From positions 49,784 to 113,783 of the forward strand of contig JAPLQE010000055.1 of NCBI GenBank assembly GCA_026399835.1: 64,000 nt of DNA, in the 5' to 3' direction. Of this stretch, positions 28,298 through 37,349 are shown one piece after another. Every line of letters starts with the position of its first letter. Positions within the stretch are counted from its first letter, which is position 1. The notes beneath the pieces were generated by a model. It had not been told where the DNA came from. It saw nothing but the letters and a program-made list of their open reading frames with translations, and did no database searches. The position numbers and the translations under genes are program-made. The stretch comes from Burkholderiales bacterium. GTDB taxonomy: Bacteria > Pseudomonadota > Gammaproteobacteria > Burkholderiales > Burkholderiaceae_E.

Positions 28298-29967
28298 ATG
28301 GCCACGATCGAACTGAAGGTGCCCGACATCGGTGATTTCGCCGAGGTCGAGGTGATCGAGCTGCTGGTGAAGCCCGGCGATTCGGTGAAGCCCGAGCAGA
28401 GCCTGCTGACGGTGGAGTCGGACAAGGCGTCGATGGAGATCCCGTCGAGCGCGGGCGGGAAGATCGTCGAGCTGCGGGTGAAGCTGGGCGACCGGGTGAA
28501 GGAGGGCAGCGTGATCGCGCTGCTCGAGGCGGACGCGCAGCCGCCCCCGCCGCCGCAACCCGCGCACCGGCCGCCTCGCTGTCTTCGGGCCCCGCGCCCA
28601 CCGGCGGCACGGTCGTGGTGGCGGTACCGGACATCGGTGACTTCAAGGATGTCGAGGTCATCGAGCTGCTGGTCAAGCCCGGTGACACCGTGGCCCCCGA
28701 GCAGAGCCTGATCACCGTCGAGTCCGACAAGGCCTCGATGGAGATCCCGAGCTCGGCCGGCGGCGTGGTCGTCGAGCTGAAGGTGAAGGTCGGCGACCGC
28801 GTCGCGCAGGGCAGCCCGGTCGTGGTGCTCGCCTCGGCCGCCGGCGCGCCGGTGTCCGCGCAGTCGGCCGGTGCGCCCCAGCCCGCCGATCGGCCGGCCG
28901 AGCCCGATGTCGAGCCGTCGCACGTCGCGGCACCGGCGGTGGCGCAGACCGGCGGGGGCGACGCCGCCTCGCCGCGCATGCCGTCGCCCCGAACGCAGCC
29001 GGTGCCGGCCGAGGCCGGCGATGGCGGCGCGCACGTCGTCAAGCCGCACGCCTCGCCCTCGGTGCGCAAGTTCGCCCGCGAGCTCGGCGTGGACCTGGAC
29101 CGCGTCAGCGGCAGCGGCCCGAAGCAGCGCATCCTGCACGAGGACGTCCAGGCCTACGTGAAGGACGCGGTCCGGCGCGCTTCGGAGCCCGTGGCATCAC
29201 CACCGGCCGCGACCTCGGACGGCGGCGGCGCGGGCCTCGGCCTGCTGCCCTGGCCGAAGGTCGATTTCGCGAAGTTCGGCCCGATCGAGACGAAGCCGCT
29301 GCCGCGGATCCGCCGGATCTCGGCGGCGAACCTGCACCGCAACTGGGTGATGATCCCGCACGTCACCAACCATGACGATGCCGACGTCACCGATCTCGAG
29401 GCGTTCCGGGTGCAGCTGAACCTGGAAAACGAGAAGTCCGGCCCGAAGCTCACCATGCTCGCCTTCCTGATCAAGGCCTGCGTGCACGCGCTCAAGAAGT
29501 TCCCCGAGTTCAACGCCTCGCTCGAGGGCGAGGCGCTGGTGCTCAAGCGCTACTGGCACATCGGCTTCGCCGCCGACACGCCGAACGGGCTGATGGTGCC
29601 GGTGATCCGCGACGCCGACCGCAAGGGGCTGGGCGAGATCGCCACCGAGACCGGCGAGCTGGCGAAGAAGGCGCGCGACGGCAAGCTGTCTCCGGCGGAG
29701 ATGCAGGGCGGCACGTTCTCGATCTCCAGCCTCGGCGGCATCGGCGGCACCGGCTTCACGCCGATCGTCAACGCGCCCGAGGTGGCGATCCTCGGGGTGA
29801 GCCGCTCGGCGACGAAGCCGGTCTGGGACGGCTCGGCCTTCGTGCCCAGGCTGATCCTGCCGCTGTCGCTGTCGTACGATCACCGGGTCATCGACGGCGC
29901 TGCCGCGGCGCGCTTCAACGCCCACCTGGCCCAGCTTCTGGCGGATTTTCGCAGGGTGATGCTCTGA
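28298..29967 (+). CDS. aceF: Dihydrolipoamide acetyltransferase (PDH E2), frame broken in first linker
   Basis: E2 core of pyruvate dehydrogenase, which receives acetyl groups on lipoyl-lysine and passes them to CoA. Two lipoyl domains are seen, with lipoyl Lys43 in VESDKASMEIPS and a second copy from about 28615. A peripheral-subunit-binding domain (PSVRKFARELGVDLDRVSGSG) and the catalytic domain with SYDHRVIDG follow. The first lipoyl domain is in one frame up to about 28537 and everything after is in another. In the second frame the bases from 28540 read as a normal Ala/Pro linker (AAPAAATRAPAASL). One missing base near 28538-28540 explains this; repaired, the protein has 556 residues. In an operon needed for central metabolism, a sequence error or very recent mutation is more likely than an old pseudogene. 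Confidence 0.88.
28346..28537 (+). repeat. 192-bp near-identical block, copy in aceF
   Basis: This part of the first lipoyl domain matches 30674-30865 in lpdA at 191 of 192 positions by my count (one GAG/GAA difference). Outside the block the two genes diverge at once. The right-hand edge coincides with the point where the reading frame breaks in both genes. Confidence 0.9.
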
Positions 29968-30018
29968 CGGCAGCGGGGTAGATTCCCTGCTTGCCCTCGA
30001 GACCTCCAGGATCATCCG

Positions 30019-30585
30019 GTGACCACCATCGTCGTCGTCAGGAAGAAGAACCGCATCGCGATCGGCGCGGACACGCTCGTCACCTTCGGCGAGACCCGCC
30101 TGCCCGGCGAGTACGAGGCGAACGACAAGATCATCCGCATCGGCGACTCCTACATCGGCCTGGCTGGCAGCACCGCGCACTTCGAGGTGCTGCGGCGCGT
30201 GCTCGGCACGATGGAGACGCCGCGCCTGCATTCGCGCCACGAAGTCTTCGAGACCTTCCTGCGCGCCCACCAGGTGCTCAAGGAGCAGTACTTCCTGAAC
30301 CCCAAGGAAGAGGACGACGATCCGTACGAGAGTTCGCAGATCACGGCGCTGATCGCGAATCCCAGCGGCATCTACGGCGTCTACTCGTACCGCGAGGTGT
30401 TCAGCTTCGAGCGCTTCTGGGCGATCGGCTCGGGCCGCAACTTCGCGCTCGGCGCGATGTACGCGAGCTACGGCGGCTCCCGCGGCGCCAAGCAGATCGC
30501 ACAGATCGGCGTGGACGCGGGCTCCGAGTTCGACAAGAGCTCCAGCGGCCCGAACCGCGTCTACGAATTCGAGATCCCCACCTGA
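30019..30585 (+). CDS. Proteasome beta-subunit-like Ntn hydrolase (BPH type)
   Basis: The 188-residue protein starts at GTG 30019. Its N-terminus, M-TTIVVVRKKNRIAIGADT, matches HslV and proteasome beta subunits. After Met removal Thr2 would be the catalytic N-terminal nucleophile, and Asp and Lys-type residues of the fold are in place (IGADTLVTFG). The closest known group is the betaproteobacterial proteasome homologue (BPH), which forms ring-shaped assemblies. It is sometimes misannotated as an MFS transporter; there is no membrane segment. It lies between aceF (51 bp) and lpdA (40 bp) in the same direction, so is probably cotranscribed with the dehydrogenase complex. The reason for that is unknown. 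Confidence 0.85.
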   Translation: MTTIVVVRKKNRIAIGADTLVTFGETRLPGEYEANDKIIRIGDSYIGLAGSTAHFEVLRRVLGTMETPRLHSRHEVFETFLRAHQVLKEQYFLNPKEEDDDPYESSQITALIANPSGIYGVYSYREVFSFERFWAIGSGRNFALGAMYASYGGSRGAKQIAQIGVDAGSEFDKSSSGPNRVYEFEIPT

Positions 30586-30625
30586 GCGACCGCGGTCGCC
30601 GGCCCCACCCACGACGAGACAGACC

Positions 30626-32444
30626 ATGGCGACCATCGAGCTACGCGTGCCGGACATCGGCGACTTCAAGGACGTCGAGGTGATCGAGCTGCTGGTGAAG
30701 CCCGGCGATTCGGTGAAGCCCGAACAGAGCCTGCTGACGGTGGAGTCGGACAAGGCGTCGATGGAGATCCCGTCGAGCGCGGGCGGGAAGATCGTCGAGC
30801 TGCGGGTGAAGCTGGGCGACCGGGTGAAGGAGGGCAGCGTGATCGCGCTGCTCGAGGCGGACGCGCTCCGCACCGGCCGCCTCCGCACCGGCCGCTTCCG
30901 CACCGGCCGCCTCCGCCGCGCCTGCGCCGGCCATACCGTTGCCCGCTGCCGCGCCCGAGACTCCGCGCCCGACCGCGCCCTCGGCCGCCCCCGCCTTCAC
31001 CGGCACCCCGGACCTGCAGTGCCGGATGCTGGTGCTCGGCGGCGGCCCGGGCGGCTACGCCGCGGCCTTCCGTGCGGCCGATCTCGGCATGGACACCGTC
31101 ATCGTCGAGCGCTACGCGACCCTGGGCGGGGTCTGCCTGAACGTCGGCTGCATCCCGTCGAAGGCGCTGCTGCACACCGCCGCAGTGCTCGACGAGGCCC
31201 GCTCGCTCGCTGCCCACGGCATCGCCTTCGGCGAGCCCACCATCGACCTCGATGCGCTGCGCGGCTGGAAGGACAAGGTCGTCGGCAAGCTCACCGGCGG
31301 GCTGACCGGGATGGCGAAGGCCCGCAAGGTCCGCGTGGTGCGCGGCTACGGCCGCTTCCTCGACGCGCATCACCTCGAGGTCGAGCTCACTGCCGGCGAG
31401 GGCCAGGCGCGCACCGGGGCGAAACAGGTGATCCGCTTCGAGCAGGCGGTGATCGCCGCCGGCAGCCAGGCGGTGCGCCTGCCCTTCCTGCCCGACGATC
31501 CGCGGGTGGTCGACTCCACCGGTGCGCTGCGACTGGCCGCGGTGCCCAAGCGGATGCTGGTGATCGGCGGCGGCATCATCGGCCTGGAGATGGGCACGGT
31601 GTACTCGTCGCTGGGCGCGCGGCTCGACGTCGTGGAGATGCTCGACGGCCTGATGCAGGGCGCCGACCGCGACCTGGTGAAGGTCTGGCAGAAGCACAAC
31701 GCGCACCGTTTCGACCGGGTGATGACGAAGACCAAGACCGTGCGCGCCGAGGCGAGGCCCGAGGGCATCGCCGTCTGGTTCGAGGGCGAGAACGCGCCCC
31801 CCGAACCTCAGCTCTACGACCTGGTGCTGGGCGCGGTGGGCCGCAGCCCCAACGGCGCGAAGATCGGCGCCGAGCGCGCCGGCATCGTGGTCACCGACCG
31901 CGGCTTCATCCCGGTCGACGCGCAGATGCGCACGAACGTGCCGAACGTCTTCGCGATCGGCGACGTCGTCGGCCAGCCGATGCTCGCGCACAAGGCGGTG
32001 CACGAGGGCCATGTCGCGGCCGAGGCGGCCGCCGGCGAGAAGGCCTTCTTCGATGCCCGCGTGATCCCGTCGGTGGCCTACACCGATCCCGAGGTCGCCT
32101 GGGTCGGCATCACCGAAGAGGAGGCCGCCCGCCAGGGCATGAAGCTCGGTCGCGCCGCGTTCCCCTGGGCCGCCTCGGGCCGCGCGATCGCCAACGGCCG
32201 CGACGAGGGCTTCACCAAGCTGCTGTTCGACGAGACCACGCACCGCGTGGTCGGCGGCGGCATCGTCGGCACGCATGCCGGCGACATGATCGGCGAGATC
32301 GCGCTGGCCATCGAGATGGGTGCGGACGCGACCGACATCGGCCGGACCATCCACCCGCATCCGACGCTCGGCGAGACGATCGGGATGGCGGCGGAACTCC
32401 TCGAGGGCGTCTGCACCGATCTGCCCCCGGTGCGCAGGCGCTGA
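30626..32444 (+). CDS. lpdA: Dihydrolipoamide dehydrogenase (PDH E3) with N-terminal lipoyl domain, frame broken in linker
   Basis: E3 reoxidises dihydrolipoamide of E2 with FAD and NAD+. An N-terminal lipoyl domain (Lys43 in VESDKASMEIPS) is followed by a linker and a full flavoprotein. The latter has FAD motif GGGPGGYAAA, redox disulfide GGVCLNVGCIPSK, NAD motif GGGIIGLEMG and catalytic His-Glu in HPHPTLGETIG. The lipoyl domain ends in frame at about 30865. From 30867 another frame gives a clean SAPAA-repeat linker joined to the flavoprotein. One extra base, or two missing, at about 30866 accounts for this; repaired, the protein has about 605 residues. A lipoyl domain on E3 is known from Neisseria and Ralstonia enzymes. 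Confidence 0.88.
30674..30865 (+). repeat. 192-bp near-identical block, copy in lpdA
   Basis: Second copy of the block described at 28346-28537, at a constant offset of 2,328 bp. It encodes most of the lipoyl domain and ends exactly before the frame break. Directly after it a 15-bp unit encoding SAPAA is repeated about three times (30867-30915). Confidence 0.9.
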
Positions 32445-32538
32445 GGCGAATCGGCGCTGCCGTTGCAGAGTGATCCGCCTATAATCCCGCCACCCCGGGG
32501 CCGCGCGAGGCGCTCCCGGGCGTCAGGGGGGAGAGACG

Positions 32539-33078
32539 ATGAAGGCGTTGCTTGGGTTCGCCCATGGGGTCGACTGGCTCAATGAGCGGGTCGCGAAGGT
32601 GGCTGTCTGGGCCATGTTCATTTCGTGCATGGTGTCCGCGGTCAACGCGACCCTCCGATACCTGATCAGCGAGAGCTCGAATGCATGGCTCGAGCTCCAG
32701 TGGTACCTGTTCGCAGCGACGGTGATGCTCGGGGCGCCGTTCGTGCTCAAGGTCAACGAGCACGTCCGGGTCGACATCATGTACTCCCGCCTGCAGCCGC
32801 GCCGCCAGGCGATGGTCGACCTGATGGGTCTCGTGGTGTTCGTGATGCCTGCAGCCATCCTGCTGTCCTGGATGGCCATGCCCTACGTCATCGATTCCTA
32901 CGTCGGCGGCGAGATGTCCAGCAACGCGGGCGGTCTGCTGCGGTGGCCGTTCAAGGTGCTCGTGCCGATCGGCTTCATGCTGCTCGCCCTGCAGGGCGTG
33001 GCCGAGATCATCAAGCGCGTCGCCTTCATCCGCGGTGAGTACACGATGGACACCCACTACGAAAGGCCGCTGCAATGA
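32539..33078 (+). CDS. dctQ: TRAP transporter small permease (DctQ family)
   Basis: The 179-residue membrane protein has four predicted transmembrane helices (about residues 20-40, 55-75, 95-120 and 140-160). The DctQ pattern ELQWYLFAATVMLGAPFVLKVNEHVRVD is present. It starts at ATG 32539 behind GGGGGAGAG. The 3' end overlaps dctM by 4 bp (ATGA). TATAAT at 32480-32485 may be the -10 box of this operon, though no good -35 is seen. The pair imports an organic acid using an ion gradient. Confidence 0.92.
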   Translation: MKALLGFAHGVDWLNERVAKVAVWAMFISCMVSAVNATLRYLISESSNAWLELQWYLFAATVMLGAPFVLKVNEHVRVDIMYSRLQPRRQAMVDLMGLVVFVMPAAILLSWMAMPYVIDSYVGGEMSSNAGGLLRWPFKVLVPIGFMLLALQGVAEIIKRVAFIRGEYTMDTHYERPLQ

Positions 33079-34565
33079 TCGAGATGCAGACGATGGCCCC
33101 GCTGATGTTCGGGGCCCTGGTGTTCGTGATGCTGATCGGCTTCCCGGTCGCCTTCTCGCTGTCGGCCCTGGGACTGGTGGCCGGATTCATCGCGATCGAG
33201 CTCGGGTTCTTCCCCGCGCAGTTCATGGCGAACCTGCCGCTGCGGGTGTTCGGCATCCTGCAGAACGAGCTGCTGCTCGCGATCCCGTTCTTCACCTTCA
33301 TGGGCGCGATCCTCGAGCGCTGCGGCCTGGCCGAAGACCTGCTCGAAGGCACCGGCCAGCTCTTCGGCTCGATGCCGGGCGGGCCCGCCTACGCGGTGAT
33401 CCTGGTCGGCGCGGTGCTCGGTGCGATCACCGGCACGGTCGCCGCCTCGGTGATCGCGATGGGGGTGATCTCGCTGCCGATCATGATGCGCTACGGCTAC
33501 GACATGCGTCTGGCGACCGGCGTGATCGCTGCGTCCGGCACGATCACCCAGGTCATCCCGCCGTCGCTGGTGCTGATCGTGCTGGCGGACCAGCTCGGGC
33601 GCTCGGTCGGCGACATGTACGCGGGCGCGATCGGACCGTCGATCGCGCAGGTCAGCATCTTCATGCTCTACATCCTCGTGCTGTCGATCCTGCGGCCGAA
33701 GATGATGCCGCCGCTGCCGCCCGAGGCGCGCACGCTGCACGGCTGGGCCCTGTGGCGCCGGGTGCTCTGGGGCATGGTGCCCTCGATCGTGCTGATCTTC
33801 CTGGTGCTCGGGACGATCTTCCTGGGCCTGGCCACGCCGACCGAGGCGGGGGCGATGGGCGCCGTCGGCGCCATGGGCCTGGCCGCGATGAACCGGCGGC
33901 TCACCTGGTCGCTGGTGCGGCAGGCGATGGAATCGACCATGCGCCTTACCGCGATGGTCATCTTCATCCTGATCGGATCGACCGTCTTCTCGCTGGTGTT
34001 CCAGGGCGTCGACGGCGGCATCTGGATCGAGCACATGCTGACCTCCGTCACCGGCGGCAGCCCGACCTCGTTCCTGATCGTGGTGAACCTGTTCGTGTTC
34101 TTCCTCGCGTTCTTCCTCGACTTCTTCGAGATCGCGTTCATCATCATCCCGCTGCTCGCGCCGATCGCCGACAAGCTCGGCATCGACCTGATCTGGTTCG
34201 GCGTGCTGCTGTGCGTGAACATGCAGACCTCGTTCATGCATCCGCCGTTCGGCTTCGCGCTCTTCTACCTGCGGGGCATTGCGCCCAAGGAGGTCAAGAG
34301 CTCCGACATCTATCTCGGCGCGATTCCCTGGGTCGGCATGCAGCTGATCCTGGTGGGCGTCCTCATCTTCTATCCCGGGATGGTGACGATGTGGCTCGAC
34401 AAGCCGGCGGTGGTGGACCTGGAGAAGGTGAACATCGAGGTGCCGTCGTCCGCACCGGGCGCCGCGGGCGGGCGAGGCGATGGATCGTTGAAGGATCCAT
34501 TCGGCAGCCCCGCAGGCGGGTCGAACGACAACAGCCTGAAGGATCCGTTCGGACCGTCGAAGTAG
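33075..34565 (+). CDS. dctM: TRAP transporter large permease (DctM family)
   Basis: The 496-residue polytopic permease contains the DctM signatures PGGPAYAVILVGAVLGAITG and the PPSLVLIVLADQLG segment. It starts at ATG 33075 within the dctQ stop. The transport core ends near residue 445. A hydrophilic tail of about 50 residues follows, in which the heptapeptide SLKDPFG occurs twice with Gly/Ser/Asn between. That tail is not part of the usual family. The substrate-binding partner dctP is encoded convergently just downstream. Confidence 0.93.
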   Translation: MIEMQTMAPLMFGALVFVMLIGFPVAFSLSALGLVAGFIAIELGFFPAQFMANLPLRVFGILQNELLLAIPFFTFMGAILERCGLAEDLLEGTGQLFGSMPGGPAYAVILVGAVLGAITGTVAASVIAMGVISLPIMMRYGYDMRLATGVIAASGTITQVIPPSLVLIVLADQLGRSVGDMYAGAIGPSIAQVSIFMLYILVLSILRPKMMPPLPPEARTLHGWALWRRVLWGMVPSIVLIFLVLGTIFLGLATPTEAGAMGAVGAMGLAAMNRRLTWSLVRQAMESTMRLTAMVIFILIGSTVFSLVFQGVDGGIWIEHMLTSVTGGSPTSFLIVVNLFVFFLAFFLDFFEIAFIIIPLLAPIADKLGIDLIWFGVLLCVNMQTSFMHPPFGFALFYLRGIAPKEVKSSDIYLGAIPWVGMQLILVGVLIFYPGMVTMWLDKPAVVDLEKVNIEVPSSAPGAAGGRGDGSLKDPFGSPAGGSNDNSLKDPFGPSK

Positions 34566-34620
34566 AAGTCGGGCCCGGCGGCGCCCGCGTCCCCGGGACG
34601 CGGGCGCCGGGCGCCGGGCG

Positions 34621-34651
34621 AAAAAAAGCCCCGCGCAAGGCGGGGCTCTCC
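34621..34651 (-). terminator. Rho-independent terminator of dctP
   Basis: Hairpin AGCCCCGC/GCGGGGCT with a 5-base loop. On the plus strand it is preceded by seven A residues, which become a T-run after the hairpin on the minus strand. It lies about 20 bp past the dctP stop and also separates it from convergent dctM. Confidence 0.85.
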
Positions 34652-34671
34652 GGAACGGTGCGAACGCCGGA

Positions 34672-35760
34672 TCAGCGCCGGATGCTGGCCATGTAGTCGT
34701 CGAAGCGACCCTCCGCCACCTGCCCCCAGGAGATCTGGTCGCGGGCGAACGCGAAGTAGTGGTCGTGAACCTTCTTGAACTCGGCGTTCTTCTCGTTCGT
34801 CTCCTTGTAGATCTCCTGCGCCGCCGCGTAGGACGCGTCGAGCACAGGCTTGGAGAACGCCCGCAGTTGCGTGCCGCCGCCGATCAGACGGCGCAGCGCC
34901 GGCGGATTGACCGCGTCGTACTTCGCCATCAGGTCGACGTTGCCCTCGGCGCAGGCGGCCTCGAGTGCCGACTTGTAGGTCGGCGGCAGCGATTCCCAGG
35001 CCTTGTTGTTGACGATGGTGTGCAGCGCGGGGCCGCCTTCCCACCAGCCGGGGGTGTAGTAGAACTTCGCGACCTTGGCGAGTCCGAGCTTCTCGTCGTC
35101 GTACGGGCCCACCCACTCGGCCGCATCGATCGTGCCTTTCTCGAGCGACGCGTAGATGTCGCCGGCCGCGATCTGCTGCGGCACGACGCCGAGGCGCGAC
35201 AGCACCGCGCCGGCGAAGCCGCCGACACGGAACTTCAGGCCCTTCAGGTCGTCGAGGGTGTTGATCTCCTTGCGGAACCAGCCACCCATCTGCACGCCGG
35301 TGTTGCCCGACAGGATCGGATGCACGCCGTTCTTGGTGGCGAACTCGCCGAAGACCTTGCTGCCGCCGCCGTAGTACCACCAGGCGTTGTACTGCCGGCA
35401 GTTCATGCCGAACGGGACGGCCGTGCCGAAGGCCCAGGTCGGATCCTTGCCGAAGTAGTAGTAGAGCGCCGTGTGGCCGATCTCGACGGTGCCGTTCTGG
35501 ACCGCGTCGAGCACCTGAAGCGCCGGAACGATCTCGCCCGGGGCGTGGGTGCTGATCTGGAACTTGCCGTCGGTCAGCGAGGCCACGCGTTTCGCGATCA
35601 CGTCGCTGACCCCGAACAGCGTGTCCAGGCTCTTGGCGAAGCTGGAGGGCAGGCGCCAGCGGATGGTGGGCTGCGCATGCACGATCGCAGGTGCGCCCAG
35701 GATCACCCCACCGGCTGCCGCCGTACCGCCTGCATTTCTCAAAAAGGAACGACGTGTCAT
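34672..35760 (-). CDS. dctP: TRAP transporter substrate-binding protein (DctP family)
   Basis: The 362-residue periplasmic binding protein has a Tat-type signal (TRRSFLRNAGG, cleavage near VHAQ at about residue 29). The mature protein matches DctP/TakP proteins that bind 2-oxo acids or related carboxylates: GTVEIGHTALYYYFG, GLKFRVGGFAGAVLSRLG and AAEWVGPYDDEKLG. The exact ligand is not predictable. It is convergent to dctQM, so permease and binding protein come from separate promoters, unlike many single-operon TRAP systems. Confidence 0.92.
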   Translation of the reverse strand: MTRRSFLRNAGGTAAAGGVILGAPAIVHAQPTIRWRLPSSFAKSLDTLFGVSDVIAKRVASLTDGKFQISTHAPGEIVPALQVLDAVQNGTVEIGHTALYYYFGKDPTWAFGTAVPFGMNCRQYNAWWYYGGGSKVFGEFATKNGVHPILSGNTGVQMGGWFRKEINTLDDLKGLKFRVGGFAGAVLSRLGVVPQQIAAGDIYASLEKGTIDAAEWVGPYDDEKLGLAKVAKFYYTPGWWEGGPALHTIVNNKAWESLPPTYKSALEAACAEGNVDLMAKYDAVNPPALRRLIGGGTQLRAFSKPVLDASYAAAQEIYKETNEKNAEFKKVHDHYFAFARDQISWGQVAEGRFDDYMASIRR

Positions 35761-35936
35761 CGTCTTCGTCTCCGTCTCTACATGGTGTCGTCGCCGGCGT
35801 CATGCGCGCCGCCGGCAAGGTGCGTCCGCGGGTGCGCGATGCGCCTGCGGGTCTCGGAGTTTAAGCCCGTGCTTGACTTCGCTGCAAACGGCGCCGGGCG
35901 GAACGGCGCCGCCACCCCGTCCACGATCGTTCGGAT

Positions 35937-37337
35937 TCAGCCCGCCGAGAGTCGCGCCCGTGCCCGCGCGACGGCCGCACGCACCTGCGCCGGTGCCGTG
36001 CCGCCGATGTGGTCCCGTGCCGCCACCGAACCTTCCGGCGTCAGCACCGCATACACATCGTCGCCGACCAGCGCACTGAACGTGCGCAGCTGCTCGAGCG
36101 ACAGCTCCGACAGGTCCTTGCCCGCATCCGAGGCCCGCCGCACGGCATGCGCCACCGCCTCGTGCGCATCGCGGAACGCCATGCCCTTCTTGACCAGGTA
36201 GTCGGCCAGGTCGGTCGCGGTCGAGAAGCCCTCGGCCGCCGCCTGCCGCATGCGGGCCGCCTTCGCCTGGATGCCGCCGACCAGGTCGACGAAGATCCGC
36301 AGCGTGTCGGTCAGCGTGTCGGCGACGTCGAACAGCGGCTCCTTGTCCTCCTGGTTGTCCTTGTTGTAGGCCAGCGGCTGCCCCTTCATCAGCACCAGCA
36401 GCGCCGTCAGGTGACCCACCACGCGGCCGGTCTTGCCGCGCGCGAGCTCGGGCACGTCCGGGTTCTTCTTCTGCGGCATGATCGAACTGCCGGTGCAGAA
36501 CCGGTCGGCCAGGTCGATGAAGCCGACGCGCGGGCTCATCCAGATGACCAGCTCCTCCGAGAAGCGCGAGACGTGCACCATCGCGATCGAGGCGGCGGCG
36601 CAGAACTCGATGGCGAAGTCGCGGTCGGAGACAGCGTCCAGCGAGTTGCCGCAGACGCCGTCGAAGCCGAGCGTGCGGGCGACCCGCTCGCGGTCGATCG
36701 GATAGCTGGTGCCGGCCAGCGCCGCCGCCCCGAGCGGCAGCCGGTTCACGCGGCGGCGGCAGTCGGCGAGCCGCTCGGCATCGCGCGAGAACATCTCGAC
36801 GTACGCCATCAGGTGGTGGCCGAAGGTCACCGGCTGCGCGACCTGCAGGTGGGTGAAGCCCGGCATGATCGTGTCCGCGTGCGCCTCGGCCAGGTCGACC
36901 AGCGCGCCCTGCAGCGCCGCGAGCAGCGCACTCGCGTCGTCGATCGCCGCGCGCAGCCACAGGCGGATGTCGGTGGCGACCTGGTCGTTGCGCGAGCGGG
37001 CGGTGTGGAGCCGCTTGCCGGCGTCGCCCACCAGGTCGGTCAGGCGCTTCTCGATGTTGAGGTGGACGTCCTCGAGGTCGATCGACCAGACGAACACCCC
37101 GCGCTCGATCTCGTCGCGGATCGTCGCCATGCCGCCACGGATCGCGTCGAGCTCGGTCGCGCTCAGCAGCCCGACCGACTGCAGCATGTCGGCATGCGCG
37201 AGCGAGCCTTCGATGTCGTGCAGCGCGAGCCGCTTGTCGAAGTCGACGGACGCGGTGTAGCGCTTGACCAACTCCGCCACCGGCTCGGAGAAGCGCGCCG
37301 ACCACGCCTCGGATTTCTTGGCGAACTGATCTGTCAT
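35937..37337 (-). CDS. argH: Argininosuccinate lyase
   Basis: The 466-residue enzyme splits argininosuccinate to arginine and fumarate. The superfamily signature [19 protein letters not shown] is intact, as is the [12 protein letters not shown] motif. It starts at ATG 37337; a longer upstream start would run into the divergent kinase gene. Only 12 bp separate the two start codons. argH next to an algZ/algR pair is a conserved neighbourhood in beta- and gammaproteobacteria. Confidence 0.97.
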   Translation of the reverse strand: MTDQFAKKSEAWSARFSEPVAELVKRYTASVDFDKRLALHDIEGSLAHADMLQSVGLLSATELDAIRGGMATIRDEIERGVFVWSIDLEDVHLNIEKRLTDLVGDAGKRLHTARSRNDQVATDIRLWLRAAIDDASALLAALQGALVDLAEAHADTIMPGFTHLQVAQPVTFGHHLMAYVEMFSRDAERLADCRRRVNRLPLGAAALAGTSYPIDRERVARTLGFDGVCGNSLDAVSDRDFAIEFCAAASIAMVHVSRFSEELVIWMSPRVGFIDLADRFCTGSSIMPQKKNPDVPELARGKTGRVVGHLTALLVLMKGQPLAYNKDNQEDKEPLFDVADTLTDTLRIFVDLVGGIQAKAARMRQAAAEGFSTATDLADYLVKKGMAFRDAHEAVAHAVRRASDAGKDLSELSLEQLRTFSALVGDDVYAVLTPEGSVAARDHIGGTAPAQVRAAVARARARLSAG

Positions 37338-37349
37338 AATCTCGTGCCC

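Noticed and set aside
30019..30585. MFS transporter annotation for the BPH-like gene
   Set aside because: There is no transmembrane helix; the N-terminal pattern is that of HslV/proteasome beta subunits.
30867..30915. Short tandem repeats as a CRISPR or regulatory array
   Set aside because: The 15-bp units encode an Ala/Pro linker between protein domains and have no spacers. No CRISPR array was seen anywhere in the window.
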